Notes: a model not told the origin generated them from the letters alone. DNA of 64,000 bases from Pogona vitticeps (GCF_051106095.1 NC_135794.1:25980747-26044746); one strand, 5' to 3'; shown: positions 11,024 to 22,401, counted from the first letter of the stretch. Program-made: numbers and translations.

Positions 11024-11662
11024 TCACTTCCGAGAAAGCCTGGCAATGAGTCCCTTCCACTCTTCCCTCTTGTGTGTGATGTAGGCGGGCGTGAGGAGTG
11101 GCAGGCCTGGCTCTTCCTCCTGGCCCTGGAAGAATTCCCGGCACAAGGCCTCCGCGTTGCAGATGACGTACATCCCGCAGTCGTAGCTGTTCTGCTGGGA
11201 GGGGGCCGCCTCCTCTACGAAGGCTGCCCGGCCCCTTTGGCCCAGGAAGGGCTCCAGCTTGCCCGCCACCCTCCTGGCGTGGGCCGAGTTGCTCTCGGGG
11301 TGGGAGTCGTAGTGCGCAAAGCGGCCCTGGTCTCGGAGGTAAACAAGCAGGCTCCAGTGGCTGCCCCCGGCCCCCTGGCTGGCGTGGTCGTTGATGGGCA
11401 GGAAGACCACCCTCTTGCGGGGGAGGCCCAGCGGCTCCAGGAACAGGGCCAGCTCCTCTGGGCTGGAGGTGCACTTGATGAACTGAGCCACCTCGGGCCC
11501 CACAAAGCACACCTGGTCGGCAAAGTCCCGGAACTGGTCGCCCGCAAAGTACTCGAAGGCAAAGCCAATGACGTGGTCGTTCAGCCAGCAAGGGGGGTCG
11601 AGCAAGAGGACGTCCGACTCTCTCAGCAAACTGTCCATGTAACTGAGAACCACTGGGTCCAT
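11024..11662 (-). CDS. SENP8: SENP8 (DEN1/NEDP1), NEDD8-specific cysteine protease
   Basis: A complete 212-residue protein starting MDPVVLSYMDSLLRESD and ending with a Lys, the same length as the mammalian protein. It belongs to the C48 (Ulp1/SENP) cysteine protease family. SENP8 matures the NEDD8 precursor and strips NEDD8 from non-cullin substrates (family knowledge). The catalytic residues are visible: His102 in GGSHWSLL, Asp119 in HYDSH, Gln156/157 in SQQNSYDCGM, and Cys162. The ATG at 11662 has A at -3 and G at +4, a good Kozak context, and matches the orthologue start. An in-frame TTG eight codons earlier sits almost on the splice acceptor and is not a credible start. The frame is intact and the codons are strongly GC-ended, like the surrounding DNA. 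Confidence 0.97.
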   Translation of the reverse strand: MDPVVLSYMDSLLRESDVLLLDPPCWLNDHVIGFAFEYFAGDQFRDFADQVCFVGPEVAQFIKCTSSPEELALFLEPLGLPRKRVVFLPINDHASQGAGGSHWSLLVYLRDQGRFAHYDSHPESNSAHARRVAGKLEPFLGQRGRAAFVEEAAPSQQNSYDCGMYVICNAEALCREFFQGQEEEPGLPLLTPAYITHKREEWKGLIARLSRK

Positions 11663-11689
11663 CCTAAGCAGGCAGAGCGACGCCAAGAC

Positions 11690-14600
11690 CTGGAAAGACC
11701 AAGGGGGGGGGGGTTAGGAAAGAGCAGGTGAAAGGGAGGGAGGGGGTGGCGTGGTGCTTGCCACCAGAGGCCCCTGACGGTCTCGCCTCGCTAGCCATTC
11801 TCCGGCTGGGCTCCCCCTGGGCCTCCTCAAAGGAAGAGGCAGGAATTTCTCCCCTGTTTGTGTGTGTCCGGAAGATAGGAAACAATGGGAGAAGAACCCG
11901 GCTGTTTCTTATCTTGGCCAGCAAGAAAAATCCATGTGAGATAAGACCCTGAAACACACACACACACACACACACGTGCACTCCAGGGACAGGCTGGAGA
12001 AGAGCGTGGGAAACGGGGTCCTGGCCGGCTGAAGCTCTTGCCGCCAGGATCAGCAAAGCTATGTTTCTCTCCTGCCAGGAATGCTCCTTCTAGCTGGGCA
12101 GAAAGGCAGAACTCCGGCCCCAGGGCTGGGGGGGAGGGGAGGGCGACAGGTACCCCCTCCCTCCCTCCCAAGTGAGTCGTTCTAGTGCCCTCCTCTGCCT
12201 CCCCCAGAAGCAGGAAAGCGGGACAGACTTCACAACCGCCTTGGAGCCCAAGGCTTGTTTGGCTTAGCACCCATCTGCCGAAAAGGGAGAAAGAGACTGA
12301 CTCGCCCGTCAGAAGCCAGTCTCCGTCACAGGGAATGTTGGTTTTAAAACCCGGGTGGCAGGAAACAACGGCCCTACAGAAGCCCCCCCCCCCGAGCGAC
12401 CGAGGAGCATTCTTTTCTGAACGCACCCAGAGAACAGGGGCAGCCTTTCTTCCAACAAACCCACTCGGCTGCAGGAGGGGGACATTCCACGGCCGCCCTC
12501 TTGAACTCAATAGGCCTTCTCAGGGTTGGTCTGCTGGCGGGAAGGAGGCATGGCCCTGCGGCCGGGGGTGGGGGGTGGGGGAGAGAAAAGAGGCCTGCTG
12601 CTCACACACACAGGAGCAGCAGCGCAGATTCCTCCACCCTCATTCAGCCCGGCCCAAATAAGCCCAGGCTCTGAGGGAGGGGTGAGGAGAGGGTTTCAAA
12701 AAGCACCCCATGGCCCAGCGCACCGAAGCATGGGCAGCCGGGGGAACTTCTGTACATCACTCAGGGCTGCGCTTTTCAGAGGTCGCTCTGTGTTCTGCAA
12801 CACCCTCGAGTTCAGGCTGACCTCCAGCACCCCAGCTGCCCGCCTACTTTCTCAAACCACTGGCGGTGCTTCCAGAAAAATCTGGGAGGCCGTAGGAAAC
12901 CAGCTAGTGTTCAGTTAAGAGAAGAGCAAGGGAAGCATGCGCCTGACCACTGATCTCAGATCAACCAGATTTAACAGCACCTTTTTCTTTCTAATAGCCT
13001 TAGAAATGTTACCTTAGCTCTACACCTCCTTTTTAAGTTAATTTTACTTTCTGGGAGTCGTAATGCAAAATGCCAGGCTTCCAAGCTCTGGGAAGCAGTG
13101 CTCTGAAAGCCCAGTGACCGTCTGATCCTCGGAGGTCAGTGCCACTGAGGGGCCCATGGGGCTTTCCCCTCAAAGCAGCACAAAACAGATGGCAGCCCTG
13201 AAATTACTGGAGCTGAGACAGCATGTTCTGTAAATATCAATGTAGATCACACGGGATCTGGTCCACCCTCCTGAAAGTGCGCCAGGGAGAGTAAACATGG
13301 TCCCCTTGGTGTGACTAACTGCAAACAAGGGAACACCCATCCCTTGCCATCAGTCAGAAGGAACTCACAGGGCCTGGTTTGTTTACTCACCAGGAGGGAG
13401 GGAGGGAGCAGGAAGCGTTGCCTCCCGGAAGAGCCAGTCTGCCATTCAGGAGGCCCTCAGAGCGGCTGCTGCTCGGTGGTGGTGGTGATGCGTGGTGGCG
13501 ACGGGGGGGAGGGGGAACAGCTGGCATTGCCCAGCTTTAGAAGGTCAATCATTCAGCTGAATTGGCGATTTGGTCCAGCAAATCAAAATTTCAGGCATCC
13601 CTCTACCTGCAGGCATCCGATGCCGCGACACTGAGAGGGAGGTGGAAGGCATACCCCTCCGAAGCATCTCGGAGGGCAACCTCTATTGGCAGCATGTTCC
13701 GGGGAGGGGGGGAGGCAAGGAAAGGGGTCACGGCTTCCGTTCCTACCCCATGGGTATAAATACTTGCCAGCGAGCAGAGTGGGCACCCCATGCCTCTGAG
13801 GAAGGAGGCCCCTCGGAAGGAAGCTCAGAGGCATGACTTGCGAGCAACAGCTGGAGTCTGAGGCAGCTGGGAAACATGAACAGCCAGGCTATCCCATCTT
13901 CAGCCTCCTCACCGTACCAGGTTTCCAAGATCACTTAGTTCTCCCACACTCCACTTTCCTTAATGCTGCACCGCAAGCACTTGGGAGGTTGACAGCCGAG
14001 TGCTTAAAAGGAGACGCTGTAGATGCTAATTCCAGATACATAGGGTGGGAGCTATGCTCTGGGGAAGGGAAGCTTCCTTGAAAACCTTTCCTGTGTTAAA
14101 ACTGATGCTGAAACATTGAAGAGCGCCCAGACATCCAGAAGTATGCGATAAAGCTACTGAATAGCGAATGATCTATTGAATTTGGCTCAAAGAATCCGCT
14201 TGTTTCCAGAACAACATCTGTTGCCTCTTGCAGCTCTCAAAAAGGGAGCATCTTGCTTTTCTTTCTAGAGGTCGAGGGCAACCAACTTCTTCACCGTGAG
14301 CAGAGTCCTGGCATTCCACAAAACTCCCTTCTGATGCCAGCCTGGCTAATGATTATTGTCAAGGAAGCGCAGAGGAGAGGCAGAAAGGCTTCTTTCCTTC
14401 CTTCCTTCCTTCCCAAAACGGATGCCCTGCTCCCATGAGGACGAGGATCGGGCCTTCGGGGACTCACAGAAGTGGCCTTTCGGGGTCTTCACAGGGCAAA
14501 CAACGGCAAGTCTCCTGCCGGCACAATTTCTTCCCATCAGCCAAAGAGGCCCCCCCTGGCCCTTCTCTTAGCTGCTAGTCAAAAACCTTTGGATGGCGAC

Positions 14601-15955
14601 TTGCCCCTGAATCCAGCATCCAAAGAAAATCCTTGTTCGACACCACCTGCTCCGTCCCTCTCCCTGGGAGCTGGGCCAAGTACCACCCGAAGGAGACAAG
14701 AGCGCCTACAATTAGGGTGTGTGTGTGTGGGGGGGGGAAGGGGCTTCCTGCTTCTGGATCTGTTATTACAAAGGCCCAGAATGGGAACGGAAATCTTCCT
14801 CCAGCAACGCTGGGGCATCATCAGGATCATTCCCTGGCTTCTTCTCTGACAGGTGGTCTGTCATGGGCAGCCCTTCTTTTCCCCTGAAGGCACAGCAAGG
14901 CCAGGCCTCCCCTCTCCCCCCCCCTCCCTCGGCAGCACCTCCTCTGAAAGACGGTAAGGGATCTGCCTTTGAAGGCTGCCCAAGCAAAGCAGCCGCCACC
15001 AGCTGCTAGAAGATCACCCGAAGGGATCAGCCAACCAGAGCAGATCACATCCGTTTCGGAACAGCCGCCTGGGCTTCCAGGCTGTTTCCAAGGGCAGTTG
15101 GAGTTCCAGTTCCCCCCTCCCCAAGATTACAATCTGCCCATAAGACCGTGGGGGGAACGGGGGGGGGGGCTGCGGCGACCTCTTCTTCAAATTCTGCCTG
15201 GGATGGAGGCCTCAGGCTCCTCTTTCCTGCAAGCTCAGTTTGGGTTTTATGCCCCACTGAACTCAGTAGGGCTTCTTTTGGGATTTCCAAACTCCTGTCT
15301 ACTCTGCATTACTCTTTCCCTCCAAAAAAAAAAAAAAAAAAAAAAAAGGCTCTGCTTCCTTTTCAGCATTTATGCCCGGAGGGGGGGGGGGAAGCGGCTC
15401 TGGGGACCCGAGGAGGAGGAGGAAGTCACCAGATCCAAGCAGGGGATCCAGCAAAGGCGGCCCGCTGGGGGGGGCATGTCCCTCTTACACCCCAAACTCC
15501 GCCACCCGCGGCTCGAGCATCCCAGCGAGGCGGGGGGGGGGGGGAAGAGGGCACGGGCGGCCACCCACGAAGGGCCCTCGGAAAAGGGATCAGGCCCACT
15601 TCGCAGCCGGGCCTCCAGCCCTGGGCCCGGGGGGGGGTCGGGTTTGCTCACCTCCCCCACCCCCGCCTCCAGAGGAAAACGTCAGGAACTGAGGCGCTGC
15701 CGAGGGGGGGGGGATAAAAGGAACTCCCACCACAGCAGGGCCATCATCCTTCCTTCTCTGACGCCGGGGACACGCGCGCGCGCCTCCCGCTTCGAAACCC
15801 AGAAAATCGATCCATCGATCGATCTGGGGCTCTCTCTCCGGCCGGTCCCCGGGAAGGAGCGCCCCCGCTCGGCCTGCTCCGCCCTCCGGGGAGGGGAGGG
15901 GAAGGGCGCCGCCGAAGTCCACCCCCCCCCGGGGGGCCCACTTCCACCGCCTCAC
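11690..15955 (-). other. SENP8 intron (between promoter-side exon and coding exon)
   Basis: GC-rich to moderate sequence without recognised exons. A short CA run lies near 11955-11975. A GGGA run lies near 13391-13405, a CTTC run near 14393-14413 and a 24-base poly-A at 15324-15348. On the minus strand possible first-exon donors (GAG|GTGAG type) occur near 15954 and near 15650, so the 5' exon is not fixed. Confidence 0.5.
15324..15348 (+). repeat. Poly-A tract
   Basis: An uninterrupted run of about 24 A. No SINE or LINE body was recognised directly upstream, so it is recorded only as a simple repeat. Confidence 0.85.
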
Positions 15956-16550
15956 CTCCTCCTGCCGCCACCGCCGGCCCCATTCTCCTCCGAAGTGGCG
16001 CGGTCGCTACGGCCAGCCGCCACGCGCTCCCACTGCCGTAAAGCAGCCGCCGCCGGAGCAGGAACAGCCCCGCCCCCTCCCTCCCTCCCTCCCGCAGGTA
16101 AGAGAGGCGAGGCGGGCCGGCCGCTCATTTACATACGGGTCCAACGTGTCTGGGCGGGGTGCCGAGGGGCCGAGCGGGCGCGCTCGTGGCGGGGCTGTGG
16201 GCGGGGCTCGGAGGGCCGTTTGGGACGCGGGCGTCACGTGGGCGGAGGGGGCGGGGCGGGCGCTCTTGCGGCTGCTGAGGGGAGGCGCGCGGGGGGGGGA
16301 GAGAGGGCGGTGCGCGTGCACGAGAGGAGGGAGGGGGGAAAAGAGGCGCCGCCACCACCGACGCCGCGTTTCCTCAGCAAGAGGAGGAGGAGGAGGAGGA
16401 GGAAAGGGAAGCGAAGCCCAGGCGAGGCGAGGCGGCGGCGGAGAAGGAGACCCCCCTCTCCCCTCAGCGGCGGCGGAGGCGCCCCCCCGTCCCCCCCGGC
16501 CCTCCCTCCTTCCTTCCTTCCTTCTCCGCCTGTGAGGGTGCCGCCAGGAG

Positions 16551-16598
16551 ATGCAGCAGCAGGAGGAGGAGGAGAGGCGGCGGCGTCGATCAGAATGA
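16551..16598 (+). promoter_or_regulatory. Upstream ORF 1 in MYO9A exon 1
   Basis: ATG in the context GCCAGGAGATGC opens a 15-codon frame rich in Gln, Glu and Arg. Its TGA (16596-16598) overlaps the ATG of the next upstream ORF (16595-16597) in an ATGA arrangement. Confidence 0.5.
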
Positions 16599-16672
16599 TG
16601 ATGATGGTGGTGGTGGTGATGATGACGGCCGTGGCGGCAGCGGCAACGGCAGCCCCGGCCCCGCCCGACTGA
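16595..16672 (+). promoter_or_regulatory. Upstream ORF 2 in MYO9A exon 1 (repeated Met codons)
   Basis: Four ATG codons in a row, then four Val codons, two more Met codons and an Ala/Pro-rich tail, giving 25 codons that end in TGA 43 bases before the splice donor. The ATG/GTG repeats are a small triplet microsatellite. Confidence 0.5.
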
Positions 16673-16715
16673 CGGACGGACGGACGGACGGAGCGGCCGG
16701 GCGTCCCCCCCCCAG

Positions 16716-17679
16716 GTGAGCCTTCCTTGCGCGCCCCTCCCTCCGAGGCCCCTTCCCGGCTCGGCTCCCCCCCCCCACCGGGCCCGAGAGGGCCGCCCTC
16801 CTGCCGCCTCCACGCCCGGATGGTTCTTCGGGGGGGGGCCGGGCGGGGCGGTGGGTCCGCCTCCTGCGGGGCTCCATTCATTCCGGGCCGCCGCGACCTC
16901 TCTCCCTCTCTCTCGCTGGCTGGCTCCGCTTCCCGCCCGGGCGCGGAGAGGCCGCCTGGAGCCCGAGCCGCTCCTTGGCCCGGAGGCGCCCCCTCCTCTC
17001 CCCTCCCCCCCCCGTCCTGACAGGCCGGCCTGGGTGGCGGCAGCCCATGGCCGAGTGACCCCCGCCCCCCGGATGGGAGTCCCCCTGGAGCCGCCCCCCC
17101 CGCAAAAAAGACACCCCCACATACACAAACCGGGGGGGGTCTGCCTGCCAAGTGCGGGAGGGCTTTCTGGGCCGCCCCCCCCCCCGGTCGGGCTCCCCGT
17201 GTCTTGCCGGTGAGGCCCCAAAGGGGAGCCCCTGCCTTCAGTCTTGCCTGCCCTGCCGGGGGGGGGGGGGCGGAGAGGGGAAAGCCTCCCTCGGGCATCA
17301 CACAGGGCTCCTCCTCCGCCCAGGGCTCCCTCGCAGCCGCGGCATGGGTTCAGGTGCGGCTGTTTGCCTTCCCGGTCACATCGCATTGGCTTGCGCCTTC
17401 TTGGCTTGCGCTTCTTTCAGGGTGCTGTAAACAAATATTTGTTGCCGGGGGGGGGGGGGACTCAGGGCTTTCCTTCAAGCAAAGCCACAGGAGTGTGGTA
17501 GTGTGCTTTTATATCTATAGCAACTTAACAGCAACAGAACCTGATTAGCGCTTTTTCTGCCCGGGACCCTTTCAAGGCACCTTTCCCTCTTCCCCCTTTT
17601 TCTTACAGAGGCTCCATGTTTCTTGCAGTGAGAGAATTATTTGCCCAGATAGTTTTCATTTTTTTGCTTTTTAGAAGAG
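16716..17679 (+). other. MYO9A intron 1, GC-rich start
   Basis: The CpG island fades out over this stretch. It is poly-C and poly-G rich up to about 17460, then abruptly AT-rich. No exon was recognised. Confidence 0.6.
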
Positions 17680-17684
17680 CCATG

Positions 17685-18225
17685 TGTGACAAACCCAGAC
17701 CTACTGGGATCTATCACACAGTTACTAAGCTGCCACCAACCATTCCCTATAATAAGTCACACAGACCAGGGATGGATTTTTAAACAACAAAAAGAATAAA
17801 GTTTATTTTAAATACACACAGGGAAAAATAAGCAATCAGGTGAATAAAATAAAGTAACGTGGCTTATTTTCACACACACCAGCATACAGTTTGGTTCACC
17901 TAGAACCTTGAACTTAAAGCACAGACCCTGAACCCATCAGTTCTGGCTAACCAACAGACCCCTGAACCTTTCAGGTTGGTACTCTGACACACAGTAGTAC
18001 CCTGTCAGACACACAGACTCCCACAACAGCTTCTTCTTCCCAGCTGCTGCTTCGTCACAACCCAGTGTCTCACAGTCTGTCTCAGCATCTCCCTTCACCA
18101 CACAGGCATCACATATTTATACAGTACAGCCCCTCCTCCTGATGTCCCGCCTTCCACTCCCCATAGGATGGAACTTTCCCTCCCAACCCATGACAGACAG
18201 GTAACATCAGTGCTGTTATGTAACA
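17685..18225 (-). repeat. 3' LTR of the Ty3/gypsy-type element
   Basis: 541 bp, apparently identical to 22425-22965. In the element's own orientation there is a TATAAATA box (plus-strand 18114-18121) and AATAAA-type signals (near 17802), as expected of a functional-type LTR layout. Confidence 0.96.
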
Positions 18226-18237
18226 CCTCCCCTCTTT
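18226..18237 (-). other. Polypurine tract of the LTR element
   Basis: On the minus strand this reads AAAGAGGGGAGG, directly before the 3' LTR, the expected place for the plus-strand primer. Confidence 0.75.
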
Positions 18238-18490
18238 AAAAGTTGTTTTGTAGGGGGAAAGCTAAGGTGCTTTTTCCCAAAAAACAACCTGTATAAAACA
18301 CACAACACCAATTATACCTACCATATTATACTTACTTACATTCTAAGTTAAACATTTCAAATAGGCATTTAAACATTTACCATATATATTACATCAATTT
18401 ACCTTTATTAATACAAACCAATTTAAAACCAGGTACATTTTAACTTTTTGTTTTCATTATATACATATAGTCCATGTTCTTTCGCCGTCT

Positions 18491-21400
18491 TCAGTCTTCA
18501 GGTCTTCTTGATAAGGCGTCAGCAACACAGTTCACTGACCCTCTGACCACCTTCACTTCAAAGTCATAGTCCTGTAGGTTTAAAGCCCACCTCATAAGTT
18601 TGCTATTGTGGGTTTTCATTGTCTTTAACCATTGCAATGGTGAATGGTCAGTACACAGAATAAAATGTCTTCCCCAGATGTAAGGCTTGGCCTTCTGGAT
18701 CGCGTAGACTATGGCCAAACACTCCTTCTCCACGGTTGCCAAATGTCTCTCACCTTTTTGAAGTTTCCTACTCAGGTAGGACACTGGATGTTGGTCACCA
18801 TTCTCATCCTCCTGGCAAAGAACCGCTCCTACCCCGCTGTTAGACGCATCGGTGTAGATGATGAACTCCCGGTCGAAGTCTGGAGCACGCAGCACTGGAT
18901 AGTTGATTAGCGCCTGCTTCAACCTCTGGAACGCCTCCTCACAGTCGCTGGTCCACGGGATGCGGTCATCAGCCTTCTTCCTCGTCAGATCGGTCAGCGG
19001 AGCCGCAATCTCGCTAAACCTCGGGATGAACTTTCTGTAGTAGCCCACCAACCCAAGAAATGATTTGACCTTTTTCTTGGTGTTGGGTCTGGGCCAATCA
19101 CGAACAGCTTCTATTTTGGCCTCCAGGGGTTTTATCATTCCTCCCCCTACCATGTGACCCAAGTATTTTCTTTCTGGGATACCCAGCTGCAGTTTGCTCT
19201 CTCTGCAGAGCCTAGGCCAAAGCACTTCCTCCCCTGGGTTAAAGCGCCTCTCCCTGCCTTCCTGGTCATCCCAAGCTTTCTTTCTGACCTTTTGAGCTGG
19301 CAGGGTCTCTGCTGCTAGCTCTAGGTTTCTCCTTAGGTCATTCATCAAGGTGTCTATGTAAGTCACAACGTCTTGTGGGTCACCCTGGGCGATCTGCCCC
19401 CAACCCTGCTCGATCAAATCAAGGGGCCCCTTCACCCCTTTCCCAAATAAAAGTTCAAATGGACTGAACCCGGTACTGGCTTGTGGCACTGATCGATAAG
19501 CAACCAAAAGGGATTGCAGCTTCTGGTCCCAATTGTTTGGATTCTCTGCCAAGAAAGCCCTAATCATGCGCATTAGAGTCCCATTGAACTTCTCAGTTAC
19601 CCCATCACTTTCAGGATGATAGGCAGTGGCTTCCCTGAGCTTAATTCCACAGATTTGCCATAAGCGTTTCATGAGCTTTGACGTGAACGATGTGCCCAAA
19701 TCTGTGATTATCTCTGAGGCAAATCCCATCCTGGACATGTACCCCACCAAAGCATCGGCCACTGTGTTAGTTTCGATGTTTGTCAAGGGTATGGCTTCAG
19801 GATACCTTGTGGCATGGTCCACAATTGTTAGAATGAACCTATTCCCCCTCTTTGTGGCCTTGGGCAAAGGTCCCACAATATCCACCCCTATGCATTTGAA
19901 CGGAGTGTCAACCACAGGCAAAGGGCACAACTTTGCTTTGGTCCTGTCGCGGTTATTCCCCTGCCTTTGACACACATCACATTGTTTACAGAACTCCCTG
20001 ATCTGCTTCCCTATGTCAGGCCAGTAGAAATTCTGTGTGATTCTCTGCTGTGTTTTGTTCACTCCTAAGTGTGCAGCAAACATGTCAGAGTGACCTCTCT
20101 GTAAGATCATGGGGCGATACTTTTCAGGTACCACCAGCTGACTTCTGATCCCATCTCCCCCTTTTGAGATATTTCTCAGGGTTTCTCTATATAAAATCCC
20201 CCTTTTCTCCAGAAATCTCACTGGGGTTTCAGGTGTTAGTTGCGCGTCAGTCACCTGTTCAAAACACTTTTGGAGAGTGGCGTCTGCCTTTTGCTCCTGT
20301 CCAAATCTGCTGTCTGTGGTTAAGGTTTCCACCACAGCTTCTGAACTTCCCCCACCTGCTTCCGTCTCTGGCTCATCATTACCCCCCTGAACTGTCCCTG
20401 TGGTGGCTTGTGAGCGTGTAATCACTAGCACCCGTTTCACATGTTCAGCCAGGTCATTTCCCACGAGCACGGCTGCTGGCAGAGTCGATGAAATCGCTAT
20501 CCGCCAATCTCCCCTCCAGCCTTGAAAGTTGACAGGTACCTCTGCTACTGGCAGAGAGATTATCTGCCCCTCAATCCCTGCCACCTTCATGCTCTCATTT
20601 GGGATTATAAACTCCCTAGGAATAATATCTGGATGGCACAGGGTTACCTGGGAACAAGTGTCCCGCAGCCCCCTATACTGACGGTCAAGTATTCCTACGT
20701 CCACCCCTGCTGTCTCAAACAACTGAGAATCTGTTTTTATCAGCAAGCAGCGCTTTACCTCCAGAAGAGGACCATTTTCCTCAGCCTGATCAGCATAGGT
20801 AGCTGTTCCAGACTGAGTAGTCATGGCAACAGGCTCCCTCTGTGACAATGAGCTTTGCTCTTTCTGGACACAGAACACAGCTTTTGGCTTGGTCCCACTA
20901 GAATTCTGAGGCACCATTCCTTTTAGCTGCTTTAATTTCTCACACTCTGAGATTAGATGACCCTTTCCCTGACAGAAATAGCATTTTCTGGTATATTTTG
21001 ATTCTCTCTCATCTTGTTTTGGTTTTCCCTCCAAAATCTGAGGTCTTGGTTTCATGTCTGAGGGCTTCCCTTCACCATGGGCCCCTCCCCCTTGCTGGCT
21101 TTTCCCTGGTCCCTGAGAGTACTTGCTGTAGGTTTCTTTGGGTTTACCTACAGATTTCCCCTCTCCCAAGGGCTTTCTTATTTGGGAGATAAAATCTGCG
21201 ATCTCTGCGGCTGCTGCCACAGATTTCGGTTTCCTTTCCCTCACCTGGAATTTCAATTCCCCCTGCAGGACTGAATAGAACTGCTCCAGCGCTATCAAAT
21301 CTTTAAGCTGCTCATAGGTCTCTATTCCCTCCTGCGATAGCCATTTCTCAAGCAGCCTCACCAATTGGGCCCCCACTTGGGTAAAAGTTTGTTCTGGTTT

Positions 21401-21985
21401 TTTAGTGAGGGACCTGAACCTTTGTCTCAGCTGCTCTGCATTTATCCCATGTCTTGCAAACACCAGTTTTTTAAACTCTGCAAAATCTTTCATCAATTCC
21501 TCAGGCATCTCGGCATAAACCTCAGCCAGGCTACCACTGATTAAAGATCGCATGATGGTCATCTTCTCAGTTTCCCTCACTGAGAAGTCCACAAACGCTC
21601 TTTCCACTAAGGAAAAGAACACCTCAGGACAATCTCCCTTGTGGTACACAGGGAATTTCTTCAGGTCAGCCTTAGACAGTTGGCCTCCCTCAGAATCCCT
21701 ATTATTATTATTGTTCTGGTTCATCAGTTCCAGTTTTCTTAATTCAAACGCCATTCTCTCTCTCTCCATTCTTTCTTCCCTCTCCATTCTCGCTCTCTCT
21801 AACCTTTCCTCCATTTCCCTCACCCTCAGTTCATGCTGTTGGGCTAGGATCAATTTTCTGAGTTCTGGGTCCTGCTCTCCTGTGCTGTCACCTTGCACTG
21901 AGCCAAATTCATCCTCAGAACCTTGGTCAATCTGGGGGTCTTTCACTTCACTCATGTCTGCCACTTGGCTTCGAGTCAAGGGCAT
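18491..21985 (-). pseudogene. gag-pol-like frame of the LTR element (fossil)
   Basis: A single open frame of 1164 codons starting with an ATG (MPLTRSQVADMSEV). Parts recognised in order: a gag-like region with a charged coiled stretch rich in Glu, Arg and Met, a CCHC zinc knuckle (CYFCQGKGHLISEC), an integrase with an HHCC-type zinc-binding N-terminus (HLGVNKTQQRI, CKQCDVCQR) and catalytic core (VDIVGPLPK, ITDLGTSFTS), and the end of pol with an RNase H domain (FIIYTDASNSGVGAVL, VEKECLAIVYAI, LCTDHSPLQWL) ending ADALSRRPED. It is the element's protein, not a host gene. The element as a whole is broken (about one break) and is handled as a fossil. Confidence 0.92.
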
Positions 21986-22401
21986 AATCCCCCCCCCAGA
22001 ACAGGCTGCTTTAAAAAGTCAAGCCTCAAAATAAAACGACCACTTTTTTCCTTTTTGCCTCAGACCCAGCTCTCCCTAGAGATTGCTGCTGTTCTTCAGC
22101 ACTAAATTTGCAACAGTATCGAGTCAGAGCCTACCCCCCTCTGCTGGGCCTCTCAGCTGGCAAGCTAGCTCGCTGTTGCTACGCAGTTTTGCCTCAGCGT
22201 TTTCCCGCCAAAACTAGGCTGCCTCAGAGCACCTTAATCTAAGTCTCCCCAGTTGGCACGTTCTTCTACTAGCGCACCTCCCCGTGAGGTACACCTAGAA
22301 GATTACCTACGCGCCTCAGACTGTCCCTGACTAGATCCCCCTTGCTCTGGGCACACTTGCCAAGGCTTTGCTGGACCACTGGACAACTGGACCAGTCGTA
22401 T

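Larger units (their letters stand above)
10010..11689 (-). other. SENP8: SENP8 terminal exon (5'UTR tail, CDS, 3'UTR)
   Basis: On the minus strand a strong acceptor (a run of C, then TTGGTCTTTCCAG) opens the exon at 11689. The start codon is 27 bases inside. The 3'UTR runs to the AATAAA at 10030-10035. As in mammals, the whole protein is encoded by one exon, with non-coding exon(s) upstream. Confidence 0.85.
16280..16715 (+). other. MYO9A: MYO9A non-coding first exon (5' end approximate)
   Basis: A GC-rich leader ending at CCCCAG followed by a consensus donor GTGAGC at 16716. The transcription start is not visible and 16280 is only a guess downstream of the GC boxes. The exon contains two short upstream ORFs. 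An alternative donor, GCAG|GTAAGAG at 16098, could end a different first exon. Confidence 0.6.
15950..16720. promoter_or_regulatory. CpG-island bidirectional promoter of SENP8 (-) and MYO9A (+)
   Basis: A dense CpG, GC-rich block with several GGGCGGGG/GGGGCGGGGC boxes (about 16190-16260, Sp1-like) and a CGTCACGTGGGCGG motif near 16229 that combines an E-box with a partial CRE. No convincing TATA box was seen. SENP8 lies downstream on the minus strand and MYO9A on the plus strand, the same head-to-head arrangement as in mammals. CpG-island promoters of this kind normally fire in both directions (inference). Confidence 0.75.

Noticed and set aside
11663-11686. Eight-codon N-terminal extension of SENP8 from a TTG
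   Set aside because: It begins three bases after the splice acceptor with a non-ATG codon. The downstream ATG matches the orthologue start and has a good Kozak context.
10649-11731. 360-codon plus-strand frame opposite SENP8
   Set aside because: It is an antisense shadow of the GC-rich SENP8 coding exon and of its 3'UTR.
13391-14413. Short CRISPR-like or tandem array
   Set aside because: Only simple GGGA and CTTC microsatellites occur here, with no repeat-spacer structure. Nothing in the window resembles a CRISPR array.
14969-16672. 567-codon plus-strand open frame across the CpG island
   Set aside because: It is stop-poor because of GC content. The translation is low-complexity Pro/Arg/Gly/Ala with poly-K from a poly-A tract, and it overlaps promoter sequence.
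16007-17386. 459-codon minus-strand open frame over the promoter
   Set aside because: The same GC-driven artefact. It includes a His run that is just the reverse of the ATG/GTG repeat, and it shows no protein-family similarity.
18491-21985. A large single-exon host gene of 1164 codons
   Set aside because: It carries zinc-knuckle gag, integrase and RNase H parts and lies between LTRs, so it is the retrotransposon's own frame.
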